From positions 2,555,918 through 2,594,446 of the forward strand of contig CP070778.1 in assembly GCA_020346245.1 (NCBI GenBank): a stretch of 38,529 nucleotides of DNA. The letters run 5' to 3'. Numbering within the stretch: the stretch's first letter is position 1; each line of letters opens with the position of its first letter. The translations under genes and the position numbers were made by a program. This DNA comes from Flavobacteriaceae bacterium (GTDB lineage: Bacteria; Bacteroidota; Bacteroidia; Flavobacteriales; Flavobacteriaceae). A model generated the notes under the pieces. It was not told where the DNA came from and did not search any database. It saw only the letters and a list, made by a program, of their open reading frames with translations. Of the stretch, positions 24,999-33,018 are shown piece after piece.

Positions 24999-26333
24999 TT
25001 GAAGACAGTTGTAAGCCTCAAAACAATTAATAGCCTCGCTATTCCAGCAACCATAGCAGGGATAGCAGAACCTGTATTGTCTATTACTGATACTGCTATT
25101 GTTGGGAACATTGAAACATATGGTCTGGAATCACTTGCGGCAGTTGGAATTGTTGGTTCCTTTTTATCAATGCTGATATGGATACTAGGCCAAACCAGAA
25201 GCGCTATATCTGCAATAATCTCTCAATATTTGGGAGCAGGAAAGCTAGATGAGGTAAAGAATTTACCTTCCCAGGCAATATTCTTTAATGTATCACTGAG
25301 CATTTTACTTTTGCTTTCCACCATATTTATTGCAGAGGAGATTTTTGAACTATTGAATGCCTCCGGGAAAATATTAGAATTCTGTGTGCTGTATTATTCG
25401 ATCCGTGTTTGGGGATTTCCTTTAACCCTTTTTGTTTTTGCCGTTATGGGAATTTTCAGAGGATTACAAAATACATTTTGGCCCATGCTCATAGCAATTA
25501 CAGGAGCATTGTTAAACATCGTATTAGACTTTATACTGGTTTACGGTATATCTGATATAATTCCCGCCTTAAACCTGGAGGGTGCTGCCTGGGCAAGTTT
25601 AATTTCACAAGGGGTTATGGCCATAATGGCGTTTATTCTTTTACAATTAAAAACCAACATCAGTCTAATTCCCAGATTTCCAATACACAGGGAACTGGGA
25701 CGCCTGGCCCTAATGAGCTTTAATCTTTTTATTCGTGCCATTGCGCTTAATATTGCACTGATTCTGGCTGTTCGAGAAGCCGCAGCACTGGGTGATAGGT
25801 ATATTGGTGCTCATACGATAGCTATAAATCTTTGGTTATTTGCTGCATTTTTTATTGACGGATATGGAGCTGCCGGTAATATAATGGGTGGTAAGTTGCT
25901 TGGAGCAAAAGATTATAATACATTATGGAAATTGGCTAAAAAAATTGCTTTATACGGGGGAGTGGTAAGTTTGTTCTTAATGGTTAGCGGATTTTTATTC
26001 TACAGACCCTTAGGGCGTATTTTTTCCAATGATACCATGGTTCTGGAATCCTTCTATTCAATTTTCTTTATTCTTATCCTGGGATTCCCCATGAATTCTA
26101 TTGCCTTTGTTTTTGATGGTTTGTTTAAGGGTTTGGGTGAAATGAAATTTCTCAGGAACGTCTTGTTGATAGCTACTTTTTTGGGGTTTGCTCCTTTGTT
26201 ATACCTAAGCAAAGTCTTCAATTTTGGGCTGCAAGGAATCTGGATTGCACTAAGCATGTGGATGATAATCAGAGGAGGTGCCCTTATCTGGAAGTTCCAT
26301 AGAAAATTTCGCCCACTATTACAAAAGGTTTAA
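24999..26333 (+). CDS. MATE-family efflux transporter
   Basis: The 444-residue protein is almost wholly hydrophobic, with about twelve membrane helices in two repeats. The N-terminal helix reads LAIPATIAGIAEPVLSITDTAIVG, including the conserved Pro and Asp positions of DinF-like MATE proteins. It should export cationic compounds against a sodium or proton gradient across the inner membrane. The start must be TTG 24999: the first helix follows at once, and no ATG occurs before about residue 60. It is 12 bp downstream of the GNAT gene and 20 bp upstream of the enoyl-CoA hydratase gene. Confidence 0.92.
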   Translation: MKTVVSLKTINSLAIPATIAGIAEPVLSITDTAIVGNIETYGLESLAAVGIVGSFLSMLIWILGQTRSAISAIISQYLGAGKLDEVKNLPSQAIFFNVSLSILLLLSTIFIAEEIFELLNASGKILEFCVLYYSIRVWGFPLTLFVFAVMGIFRGLQNTFWPMLIAITGALLNIVLDFILVYGISDIIPALNLEGAAWASLISQGVMAIMAFILLQLKTNISLIPRFPIHRELGRLALMSFNLFIRAIALNIALILAVREAAALGDRYIGAHTIAINLWLFAAFFIDGYGAAGNIMGGKLLGAKDYNTLWKLAKKIALYGGVVSLFLMVSGFLFYRPLGRIFSNDTMVLESFYSIFFILILGFPMNSIAFVFDGLFKGLGEMKFLRNVLLIATFLGFAPLLYLSKVFNFGLQGIWIALSMWMIIRGGALIWKFHRKFRPLLQKV

Positions 26334-26353
26334 TTTTACAGAAAACAATTCAA

Positions 26354-27121
26354 ATGGGCACAAACAGACCCACAGGAAGTCTTTATACCAAAATTGAAAA
26401 CAGAACGGCTATTATAGAATTTGGCCATCCCGCCAGCAATTCGTTCGTAACCGAACTTTTGGTCAGATTAACTGATGAACTTAGAAAAGTTTCCACCAAT
26501 AAAGATGTTTCGTTGATAGTATTAAAGTCTGAAGGAGAAAAGGCTTTTTGTGCTGGTGCTTCTTTTGACGAACTGCTGGCTATATCCAGCCCTGATGAAG
26601 GAACAGCTTTTTTTAGTGGTTTTGCCAATGTCATCAATGCTATGCGAGAATGTACACAACCAATTATTGGCAGAATACAAGGGAAAGCAGTAGGCGGGGG
26701 TGTTGGACTTATCGCTGCATGCGATTATGTCTTCGCTTGCGAAGCTGCCTCAGTAAGGCTTTCTGAACTTTCTATAGGGATAGCACCCCTGGTCATTGCG
26801 CCTGCGGTTGAACGTAAAATTGGAATAGCCGGTTTTTCAGAATTGGCAATGTCACCTAAGGAATGGAAAAATGCTTATTGGGCCAGGGAAAAAGGACTCT
26901 ATTCTAAGGTTTATAATTCCATAAAAGAAATGGACAAAGAGTTAGACTTTTTTAGTTCGGCCATGGCTTCTTATAATCCGGAAGCCTTAAGAGCTATTAA
27001 AAAGATCCTTTGGGAAGGCACAACATCCTGGAACCAATTATTAACTGATAGAGCTGAGATTTCAGGCAAATTAGCCCTTATGCCAGCGAGTAAGGCAATA
27101 CTAACCAGCTTAAAAAAGTAA
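26354..27121 (+). CDS. Enoyl-CoA hydratase/isomerase family protein
   Basis: The 255-residue crotonase-fold protein has the oxyanion-hole segments KAFCAGASFDELL (near 65) and GKAVGGGVGLIAACDYVFACEAASVRLSELSIGI (near 112-145). It hydrates or isomerises acyl-CoA thioesters; the exact substrate is unclear. The second catalytic glutamate is probably in the LSELSIGI block. It follows the MATE gene closely and is itself followed by a 37-residue membrane peptide gene 4 bp later. No other beta-oxidation genes are in the window. Confidence 0.88.
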   Translation: MGTNRPTGSLYTKIENRTAIIEFGHPASNSFVTELLVRLTDELRKVSTNKDVSLIVLKSEGEKAFCAGASFDELLAISSPDEGTAFFSGFANVINAMRECTQPIIGRIQGKAVGGGVGLIAACDYVFACEAASVRLSELSIGIAPLVIAPAVERKIGIAGFSELAMSPKEWKNAYWAREKGLYSKVYNSIKEMDKELDFFSSAMASYNPEALRAIKKILWEGTTSWNQLLTDRAEISGKLALMPASKAILTSLKK

Positions 27122-27125
27122 TGCT

Positions 27126-27239
27126 ATGAAATTATTAGAATTGCTCAATAGTGATCTTCTTTTTCCGATGCTAGCTCTATTGGTGGTAGTTATATATCTA
27201 TATAATAGAATCAGAAACAGAAGAAAGTTTAAAAAATAA
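27126..27239 (+). CDS. Small single-pass membrane protein (37 residues), hypothetical
   Basis: ATG 27126 opens a 37-codon frame 4 bp after the enoyl-CoA hydratase stop. The protein has a short N-terminus (MKLLELLNSD), one hydrophobic helix (LLFPMLALLVVVIYLY, about 11-26) and a strongly basic tail (NRIRNRRKFKK). The positive-inside rule puts the tail in the cytoplasm. The tight spacing, clean TM-plus-basic-tail layout and lack of any competing frame support a real small gene, but I recognise no family. It may accompany a membrane complex or be translated as an operon tail. Confidence 0.6.
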   Translation: MKLLELLNSDLLFPMLALLVVVIYLYNRIRNRRKFKK

Positions 27240-27310
27240 TTCCAGACACCGTACAATTATTTACAAAATACGCAATGCTCCTTTGTAAAGATTAAATACG
27301 TAATAAGCAG

Positions 27311-27772
27311 ATGATGAAAGGCAAACACAAAATAAGAATCACCAAGCAGTTCACTTTTGAAACCGGACATGCCCTTTATGGCTACGATGGCAAATGCAGA
27401 AATGTTCATGGCCATAGCTACAAACTTTCGGTTACCGTAATTGGCGTCCCTATTTTTGATGTCTCCAATGTGAAACTTGGAATGGTTATAGATTTTGGGG
27501 ATTTAAAAAAAATAGTCAAAGAAGAAATTGTGGAACCTTTTGATCATGCTACGGTATTTAATAAAAATACGCCTCATATGGAATTGGCAAAAGAGTTAAA
27601 AGATCGCGGTCATAAAGTAATCCTGGCAGATTATCAGCCCACAAGTGAAAATATGGTCATTGATTTCGCTGCTAAAATTAAATCCCGCCTATCTGAAGAA
27701 ATAAAGCTACATTCAATAAAACTTCGAGAAACTGAAACTGCATATGCCGAATGGCACGCCAGTGATAACTAG
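27311..27772 (+). CDS. queD: 6-carboxytetrahydropterin synthase / PTPS family protein
   Basis: The 153-residue protein has the three zinc-binding histidines of the family: His20 in FETGHAL and His33 and His35 in CRNVHGHSY, with catalytic Cys29 just before them. The other active-site residues follow in EPFDHATVF and RETETAYAEW. QueD makes 6-carboxy-tetrahydropterin on the route to queuosine; related PTPS proteins act in biopterin synthesis, so the assignment rests on the bacterial context. Start at MMKG; the second ATG is equally possible. Its end lies 25 bp before the preferred lpxH start. Confidence 0.9.
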   Translation: MMKGKHKIRITKQFTFETGHALYGYDGKCRNVHGHSYKLSVTVIGVPIFDVSNVKLGMVIDFGDLKKIVKEEIVEPFDHATVFNKNTPHMELAKELKDRGHKVILADYQPTSENMVIDFAAKIKSRLSEEIKLHSIKLRETETAYAEWHASDN

Positions 27773-27797
27773 GTTGCTTTATGTATCTTTACACCAA

Positions 27798-28565
27798 ATG
27801 AAAAGCATCTCTATCCCAACAGGTAAAAAGGTATATTTTGCCAGCGATAACCATTTAGGTGCCCCAACGCCGGAATCAAGTCTTCCCAGGGAAAAGAAAT
27901 TTGTTTTATGGTTGGATACAGTGAAGGATGATGCAGCTGCTATTTTCCTGCTAGGAGATTTATTCGATTTCTGGTTTGAGTATAAAACCGTTGTTCCAAA
28001 AGGATTTACCCGAACTTTAGGTAAACTTGCCGAAATTACCGACTCAGGCATTCCTATATATTACTTCGTTGGCAATCATGATCTATGGATGAATGGGTAT
28101 TTTGAAAAAGAACTCAATATTCCTGTCTATCATAAACCTGAACAATTTAAAATCAATAATACTACCTTTTTTATTGGCCACGGAGATGGATTAGGGCCCG
28201 GTGATAAAGGATATAAGCGAATGAAGAAACTTTTCACAAATAAGATTGCTCAATGGTGTTTCCGTTGGCTGCATCCTGATTTGGGGGTTAGGCTGGCTCA
28301 ATATTTCTCCATTAATAACAAATTGATCTCGGGAGAAGAAGACATTCACTTTTTAGGTGAAGATAAAGAATGGCTGGTCCAATATTCTAAGAGAAAATTA
28401 AAAGAGGAACACTCTGATTACTTCATATTCGGCCACAGGCATTTACCTCTTGAAATCTCACTAAGTGAAACTTCTTCCTATATAAATCTAGGCGACTGGA
28501 TTTCGTATTACACCTATGGCGAATTTGATGGAACCAGCTTCTCGCTGGAAACTTTCGGAAAGTAG
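27798..28565 (+). CDS. lpxH: UDP-2,3-diacylglucosamine diphosphatase
   Basis: The 255-residue metallophosphoesterase has all family motifs in order: FASDNHLGAP, LLGDLFDFWFEY, FVGNHDLWM, FIGHGDGLGPGD and FGHRHLPLEI. It cleaves UDP-diacylglucosamine to lipid X in lipid A synthesis at the inner membrane. I chose ATG 27798 (MKSISIPTGKKVYFASDNHLG) over the upstream frame opening at 27744, which overlaps queD by 29 bp and adds residues unlike the family N-terminus. It converges on recJ with 6 bp between the stops. Confidence 0.92.
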   Translation: MKSISIPTGKKVYFASDNHLGAPTPESSLPREKKFVLWLDTVKDDAAAIFLLGDLFDFWFEYKTVVPKGFTRTLGKLAEITDSGIPIYYFVGNHDLWMNGYFEKELNIPVYHKPEQFKINNTTFFIGHGDGLGPGDKGYKRMKKLFTNKIAQWCFRWLHPDLGVRLAQYFSINNKLISGEEDIHFLGEDKEWLVQYSKRKLKEEHSDYFIFGHRHLPLEISLSETSSYINLGDWISYYTYGEFDGTSFSLETFGK

Positions 28566-28571
28566 ATTACT

Positions 28572-30260
28572 TTATCTTAAATCCTTAACTTTTAATTGTA
28601 AGCTTACCATACCATTCCACTGATTTTCGTCCAAAGTGAACACAGCGCTAAATGGGTTGCCATTTTGTACAACTGAAAGTTTATTTCCTAAATTAAATCC
28701 AATGGCTCCCACCGGACCAGTGCCATTTTGAGTTACAGCTAATTTTAGGTGTTTATTTTCCTCTCCAACGCCTTTGGCATATCCTGTATCACTAAGGTTT
28801 TCTGTCATAAAAACAGGAGTCATATTACCCGGGCCAAAAGGTGCAAATTGTTTTATTATGCGAAAGAGTTTCGGACTTATCTGATCCAAGTCTAGCTTTG
28901 CATCAATAATGATCTCAGGGGTCAAGAGATTTGGATCTATAGTTTCCGCAACCACGTCTTCAAACTGCGATTTAAATATTTCATATTGTTCTTCAACCAT
29001 GGTGAGCCCTGCCGCATATTTATGCCCCCCAAACTGCTCAATGGAATCTGCACAACGTTCTAAGGCGTTATAAACATCAAAGCCTCTGACAGACCTTGCT
29101 GATGCTGCAAGTTTATTACCGCTTTTGGTGAATACTAAAGTAGGCCTGTAGTAAGTCTCTGTAAGTCTTGATGCAACTATCCCAATTACCCCTTTATGCC
29201 AGGTATCTTTATAAACAACAGAAGTATATCTATCTTCCTCCTTATTTTGCAGGATCATTGCAAGGGCCTCATCCGTAATCTCCTTGTCCAATCCCTTTCT
29301 GTTCGTATTGAATTCTTCAATGTCTGCGGCATATATAATTGCCTGTTCCATATTTTCCTCTGTCAACAAATTAACCGCGTATTGTCCATGTTTCATGCGG
29401 CCTGCAGCATTTATTCTTGGTGCAATTATAAAAACGACATCTGTAATAGTGAGTTTTTTCTTTTGGAGGCTATCGATTATGGCCTTAAATCCTATTCTTG
29501 GTGCTGAATTGATTACTTCAAGACCAAAATAAGCCAACACCCTGTTTTCTCCTGTAATGGGAACAATATCTGCCCCTATAGCCGTAGCCACAAGATCCAG
29601 GTATGGAATTAGTTTATCAAAGCTATCTTCTCTATTTGAGTTTATAGCCTGGATAAGCTTAAAACCAATACCGCAACCACATAATTCATCATAGGGGTAA
29701 TTGCAATCCTCCCTTTTTGGATCCAGGACCGCTATTGCATCTGGTATTATATTTCCAGGTCTGTGGTGATCACAGATGATAAAATCAATTCCTTTTTTGC
29801 TGGCATATGCTACTTTTTCTATTGCTTTTATGCCACAATCCAATGCTATAATAAGTGTAAAACCATTGTCGTCCGCAAAGTCAATTCCGGAATACGATAT
29901 TCCGTAACCTTCAGTATATCTGTCTGGAATATAAGTTGCCACATTAGGGTATAGCGTTAATAAATATGATGATAGTAACGCTACCGCAGTGGTTCCATCA
30001 ACATCATAATCCCCATAAACAAGAATGTTTTCATTTGCCTGTATGGCATGTTCTATACGCTTCACAGCTAATTCCATGTCCTTCATAAGAAATGGGTCAT
30101 GAAGGTCAGAAAGTTGTGGTCTGAAGAATTTTTTAGCTTCTTCGTACGAAGTAATTCCGCGTTGCAACAATAATTGCGCTATCAGCCGATCTACCTTAAG
30201 TATTTCGGCTAAAGCCATTACTTGCTCATCATCATGTTTTGGTTTTAATGTCCAGCGCAT
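28572..30260 (-). CDS. recJ: Single-stranded-DNA-specific exonuclease RecJ
   Basis: The 562-residue protein of the DHH superfamily has VYGDYDVDGTTAVALL (near 85), ALDCGIKAIE, FIICDHHRPG (the DHH motif) and, in the DHHA1 half, QFGGHKYAAGLTM. It degrades single-stranded DNA 5' to 3' in recombination and mismatch repair. The C-terminal OB-type domain ends the protein. Length is normal. It lies downstream of the OsmC gene on the same strand, but an intrinsic terminator-like hairpin (30317-30341) lies between them, so it probably has its own promoter. Confidence 0.95.
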   Translation of the reverse strand: MRWTLKPKHDDEQVMALAEILKVDRLIAQLLLQRGITSYEEAKKFFRPQLSDLHDPFLMKDMELAVKRIEHAIQANENILVYGDYDVDGTTAVALLSSYLLTLYPNVATYIPDRYTEGYGISYSGIDFADDNGFTLIIALDCGIKAIEKVAYASKKGIDFIICDHHRPGNIIPDAIAVLDPKREDCNYPYDELCGCGIGFKLIQAINSNREDSFDKLIPYLDLVATAIGADIVPITGENRVLAYFGLEVINSAPRIGFKAIIDSLQKKKLTITDVVFIIAPRINAAGRMKHGQYAVNLLTEENMEQAIIYAADIEEFNTNRKGLDKEITDEALAMILQNKEEDRYTSVVYKDTWHKGVIGIVASRLTETYYRPTLVFTKSGNKLAASARSVRGFDVYNALERCADSIEQFGGHKYAAGLTMVEEQYEIFKSQFEDVVAETIDPNLLTPEIIIDAKLDLDQISPKLFRIIKQFAPFGPGNMTPVFMTENLSDTGYAKGVGEENKHLKLAVTQNGTGPVGAIGFNLGNKLSVVQNGNPFSAVFTLDENQWNGMVSLQLKVKDLR

Positions 30261-30316
30261 TGTACTACATAATCAATCTCTTGTAAGATAAAACGAATTC
30301 ATGCATCCTGAATGCA

Positions 30317-30341
30317 GAAACAGGAATAAAATTCCTGTTTT
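30317..30341 (-). terminator. Terminator-like hairpin between the OsmC gene and recJ
   Basis: On the minus strand, AAACAGGAAT and its complement (30331-30341 and 30317-30327) form a 10-bp stem with a 3-nt loop followed by a weak TTTC tail. It lies 30 bp after the OsmC stop. The short T run makes termination efficiency uncertain. Confidence 0.5.
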
Positions 30342-30370
30342 AATGAATATAAATCCTTGAAGAAGGGGCG

Positions 30371-30799
30371 TCAATCTTTATGGAATATTGTTTCAGTTTT
30401 TATATCGGCAAACTTCCTGAACATTTCCATTACACCGCAGTACTTTTCAACCGAAAGATCCACAGCCCGCTGCAACTTTTTCTCGTTGAGGTCACTTCCC
30501 CAAAAGTGATACTCAATAGTTACGGCATCATAATATTTCGGATGTTCGTCTGTTAGGTTGGCAGAAGTTTCTATAATGAATTCCTCCACTTCAAGTTTCA
30601 TTTTTTTAATGAGCATTGCAACATCAAGACCAGAGCATCCTGCTAAAGATGACAGCATAAGTGCTTTTGGTCTATAGCCTTTTCCTTCTCCTCCGCTTTC
30701 CGGACCAGCATCCATTATTAAATTCAATCCGGAAGGATTACTACTTTCGAAGGCCATATTGCCCAACCATTTCGTTGTAATTAGATTTGTTGTGCTCAT
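30371..30799 (-). CDS. OsmC family protein (putative organic peroxide reductase)
   Basis: The 142-residue protein has the OsmC fold with a cysteine in LMLSSLAGCSGLDVAMLIKKM, the N-terminal catalytic-cysteine helix of Ohr/OsmC, and a second cysteine in SVEKYCGVMEMFRKF. Such pairs reduce organic hydroperoxides. I chose ATG 30799 (MSTTNLITTKWLG), since the extension to 30853 overlaps the divergent gene and is unlike the family. A minus-strand TATTTTTG box at 30823-30830 is a good -7 element and gives a leader of about 18 nt. It is head-to-head with the AhpD-like gene. Confidence 0.88.
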   Translation of the reverse strand: MSTTNLITTKWLGNMAFESSNPSGLNLIMDAGPESGGEGKGYRPKALMLSSLAGCSGLDVAMLIKKMKLEVEEFIIETSANLTDEHPKYYDAVTIEYHFWGSDLNEKKLQRAVDLSVEKYCGVMEMFRKFADIKTETIFHKD

Positions 30800-30822
30800 A
30801 ATTTTTCGTTTCTTGTGGAGTA

Positions 30823-30830
30823 CAAAAATA
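30823..30830 (-). promoter_or_regulatory. -7 box of the OsmC gene
   Basis: TATTTTTG on the minus strand fits TAnnTTTG and lies about 23 bp upstream of the OsmC ATG. It also sits 8 bp before the ATG of the divergent AhpD-like gene, so transcription of the two is likely to interfere. Confidence 0.5.
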
Positions 30831-30838
30831 CGACCGCT

Positions 30839-31429
30839 ATGCCACTTGTACAACCACTAAATCCCAATCATGATCCGCAAACCAGGGAACTGGCAGAATT
30901 TTTCAATGAAACCCTGGGGTTTTGTCCAAATTCTGTGCTCACTATGCAACATAGACCAGCAATATCCAAGGCTTTTATCAACCTAAACAAGGCAGTTATG
31001 GCGAATGAAGGAAGGGTAACTTCTGCCCTTAAACGAATGATCGCCTGGGTCAGCAGTAATGCAACGGGTTGTCGCTATTGCCAGGCCCATGCAATACGAG
31101 CTGCGGAACGCTACGGCGCAGAACAGGAGCAACTGGATAATATTTGGGAGTACAGAACCCATCCTGCCTTTTCGGAAGCAGAACGTGCTGCTCTCGATTT
31201 TTCCCTTACCGCTTCACAGGTTCCCAATGCCGTTGATGAAAAAATCAAAGGTCAATTGTACAAGTATTGGAATGAGGGCGAAATTGTTGAAATGCTGGGG
31301 GTAATTTCTCTTTTTGGGTATCTAAACCGCTGGAATGACTCTATGGGTACAACTATTGAGGATGGAGCTGTAGAAAGTGGCGAGCTCTATTTGGGCAAAT
31401 ATGGATGGGAAAAGGGAAAACATAAGTAA
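30839..31429 (+). CDS. Carboxymuconolactone decarboxylase / AhpD-like peroxidase-related protein
   Basis: The 196-residue helical protein carries CRYCQAHAIRAAERYGAE (near 73-90), the CxxC...H motif of AhpD-like thiol proteins, in which the cysteine pair and histidine form the redox site. The N-terminal LNETLGFCPNSVLTMQHRPAI-like region and the C-terminal VEMLGVISLFGYLNRWNDSM block also fit the peroxidase-related subgroup. It probably works in peroxide or alkyl-hydroperoxide detoxification. The ATG at 30839 is preferred over GTG 30815 because MPLVQPLNPNHDP looks like the family N-terminus. It is divergent from the OsmC gene. Confidence 0.85.
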   Translation: MPLVQPLNPNHDPQTRELAEFFNETLGFCPNSVLTMQHRPAISKAFINLNKAVMANEGRVTSALKRMIAWVSSNATGCRYCQAHAIRAAERYGAEQEQLDNIWEYRTHPAFSEAERAALDFSLTASQVPNAVDEKIKGQLYKYWNEGEIVEMLGVISLFGYLNRWNDSMGTTIEDGAVESGELYLGKYGWEKGKHK

Positions 31430-31457
31430 GCTTTTATACGCGATTAAGAGGGGTAGC

Positions 31458-32135
31458 TTATTTTTTTCCTGCCACAATAATAACAAATTCTCCTTTTGGG
31501 GGTATTCTTTCAAAATGCTCCAGGAGTTCCGATGTTGTCCCTCTAACGGTTTCTTCATACATCTTGGTAAGTTCTCTGGAAACCGAAATTGCTCTGCCCG
31601 GACCAAAATAAGATACAAACTGTGTTAGCGTTTTTAGAAGCTTATGTGGCGATTCGTAGAATACCATTGTTCGGGTTTCTTCTGCTAAGGCTTCCAGTCT
31701 GGTTTGCCGGCCCTTTTTTAATGGCAGAAAGCCTTCAAAGACAAAGCGATCGTTGGGAAGTCCGCTAATAACAATTGCGGGGACAAAAGCAGTGGCTCCC
31801 GGAAGACATTCAATTTCTATTCCATTTTCTATGCTGGCCCGGGAAAGCAAAAACCCGGGATCTGAAATAGCCGGGGTGCCTGCATCAGAAATAAGAGCAA
31901 TTTGTTCTCCACTTTTAAGTCTTTGCAAAATACCATCTATAGTTTTATGCTCGTTATGCATATGATGGCTTTGCATTGGCGTATTTATATTGTAGTGCTG
32001 TAAAAGTTTTTTACTTGTGCGCGTATCTTCGGCAAGTATTAAGGTTACCTCCTTCAGAACTTTTATCGCCCTAAAGGTAATATCCTCCAAATTTCCAATA
32101 GGTGTTGGAACAATAAATAATTTACCTGTCAGCAC
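31458..32135 (-). CDS. rsmI: 16S rRNA (cytidine1402-2'-O)-methyltransferase
   Basis: The 225-residue protein of the SAM-dependent tetrapyrrole-methylase fold shows KLFIVPTPIGNLEDITFRAI, ILAEDTRTSKKLLQHYNI, ALISDAGTPAISDPGFLL and ECLPGATAFVPAIVISGLP, the standard RsmI blocks. It methylates the 2'-OH of C1402 in the decoding centre. It lacks the C-terminal extension of E. coli RsmI (286 residues) and ends soon after the GEFVIIVAGKK strand, which is usual in this phylum. It converges with the AhpD-like gene 28 bp away. Confidence 0.94.
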   Translation of the reverse strand: MLTGKLFIVPTPIGNLEDITFRAIKVLKEVTLILAEDTRTSKKLLQHYNINTPMQSHHMHNEHKTIDGILQRLKSGEQIALISDAGTPAISDPGFLLSRASIENGIEIECLPGATAFVPAIVISGLPNDRFVFEGFLPLKKGRQTRLEALAEETRTMVFYESPHKLLKTLTQFVSYFGPGRAISVSRELTKMYEETVRGTTSELLEHFERIPPKGEFVIIVAGKK

Positions 32136-32215
32136 TATTTTGTGATGTTACCTTTTTGTTAAGGTAGTATGAGCAATATGCATTGTAATAATCCCGGTAA
32201 ATCCCAAATTTGAAA

Positions 32216-32911
32216 TTATGAGAATCTACGCTCTATATGGGCGTAAAACCTGGTTTCATATTCTTCTTTCCCTGACCATTGATTGTAATCTGGCTTAACC
32301 ATATTTTCAATAAATGCTATAGAACGTTCATGAGAATCAATGGTATTCAGCTGGGAAATCACCCTATTGAAATCTTCGGTGCTATCATTAAAAAGATGTT
32401 TTACAAAGGCGAGTCTGTCGTTTAAACCCACTGTTATTTCCTTGTTAGAAAGTTTGTCATTTAATGATTTGGACTTAGAAGCTTCTTTTGTTTCCTGAGA
32501 TAATTGTCCTGAGGTTTCCTTCTTATCAGCCTGACTGGCTTGAGACTTTGCGACAAATTCTGCAAATAGTCTGTCATCATCCTCACTATTTGGCATTTCA
32601 GACACCATTCCCTTAATGGTGTCAATTCCCTGAGTAATAATATCTTCTTCGTGCGGATTATTTTCAGGAACGAGTTTATTTTCATTTATTACGGCATTTG
32701 CCATTTTTTCAAAACGGGATGCCAGAACATTCTTTGATACGTCAATTTCAATGTCGTTGAGCTTTTCATCAATAAATTTAAGAACGGTCAATTTCTCATA
32801 CAAACTTCTAGCAGCTTCATATAATTGCGGTATCTCCTTCTCCTCAAGACTCTTTGATGTTATAATATCAGTCGATATCTTAATTAATTCCTCTTTCAGT
32901 TTTCGCTTCAT
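32216..32911 (-). CDS. Conserved hypothetical protein (unknown function)
   Basis: I do not recognise a named domain. The 231-residue protein has an N-terminal helical part (KRKLKEELIKISTDIITSK, AARSLYEKLTVLKFIDEKL), a low-complexity Ser/Lys/Gln-rich linker (about 118-155) and a helical C-terminal block, VGLNDRLAFVKHLFNDSTEDFNRVISQLNTID, ending YNQWSGKEEYETRFYAHIERRFS. That last block has the look of a conserved Bacteroidota family. There is no signal peptide or membrane segment. It lies upstream of rsmI on the same strand (80 bp gap) and is divergent from tdk. Confidence 0.75.
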   Translation of the reverse strand: MKRKLKEELIKISTDIITSKSLEEKEIPQLYEAARSLYEKLTVLKFIDEKLNDIEIDVSKNVLASRFEKMANAVINENKLVPENNPHEEDIITQGIDTIKGMVSEMPNSEDDDRLFAEFVAKSQASQADKKETSGQLSQETKEASKSKSLNDKLSNKEITVGLNDRLAFVKHLFNDSTEDFNRVISQLNTIDSHERSIAFIENMVKPDYNQWSGKEEYETRFYAHIERRFS

Positions 32912-32973
32912 TTCTTTTTATTTATTCTAAACAGTACAGGTCTATCTTTTTTAATACTTTTATATTTCGTTAT

Positions 32974-33003
32974 CATAGCTTAGGTCATCATAGCCTAACT
33001 ATG
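32974..33003 (+). promoter_or_regulatory. Inverted repeat just upstream of tdk
   Basis: CATAG-C-TTAGG (32974-32984) and CCTAACTATG (32994-33003) pair over 10 bp with one bulged C around a 9-nt loop. The repeat ends 15 bp before the tdk ATG. It could be an operator or a leader hairpin; no T run follows, so it is not a standard terminator. Confidence 0.45.
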
Positions 33004-33018
33004 GATTAAAATTACAAA

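Noticed and set aside
27744..27797. Longer N-terminus for LpxH
   Set aside because: It overlaps queD and adds residues unlike the family; ATG 27798 begins the conserved N-terminus.
28572..30260. Plus-strand frames inside recJ (for example 29196-29532)
   Set aside because: They are antisense shadows of recJ, whose motifs are complete on the minus strand.
32971..33005. Resemblance of the tdk upstream region (CATAGCTTAGG) to the small-RNA core (CATAGCATAAG)
   Set aside because: The match is about 9 of 11 bases and is explained by the local inverted repeat. The rest of the core and the terminator are absent.
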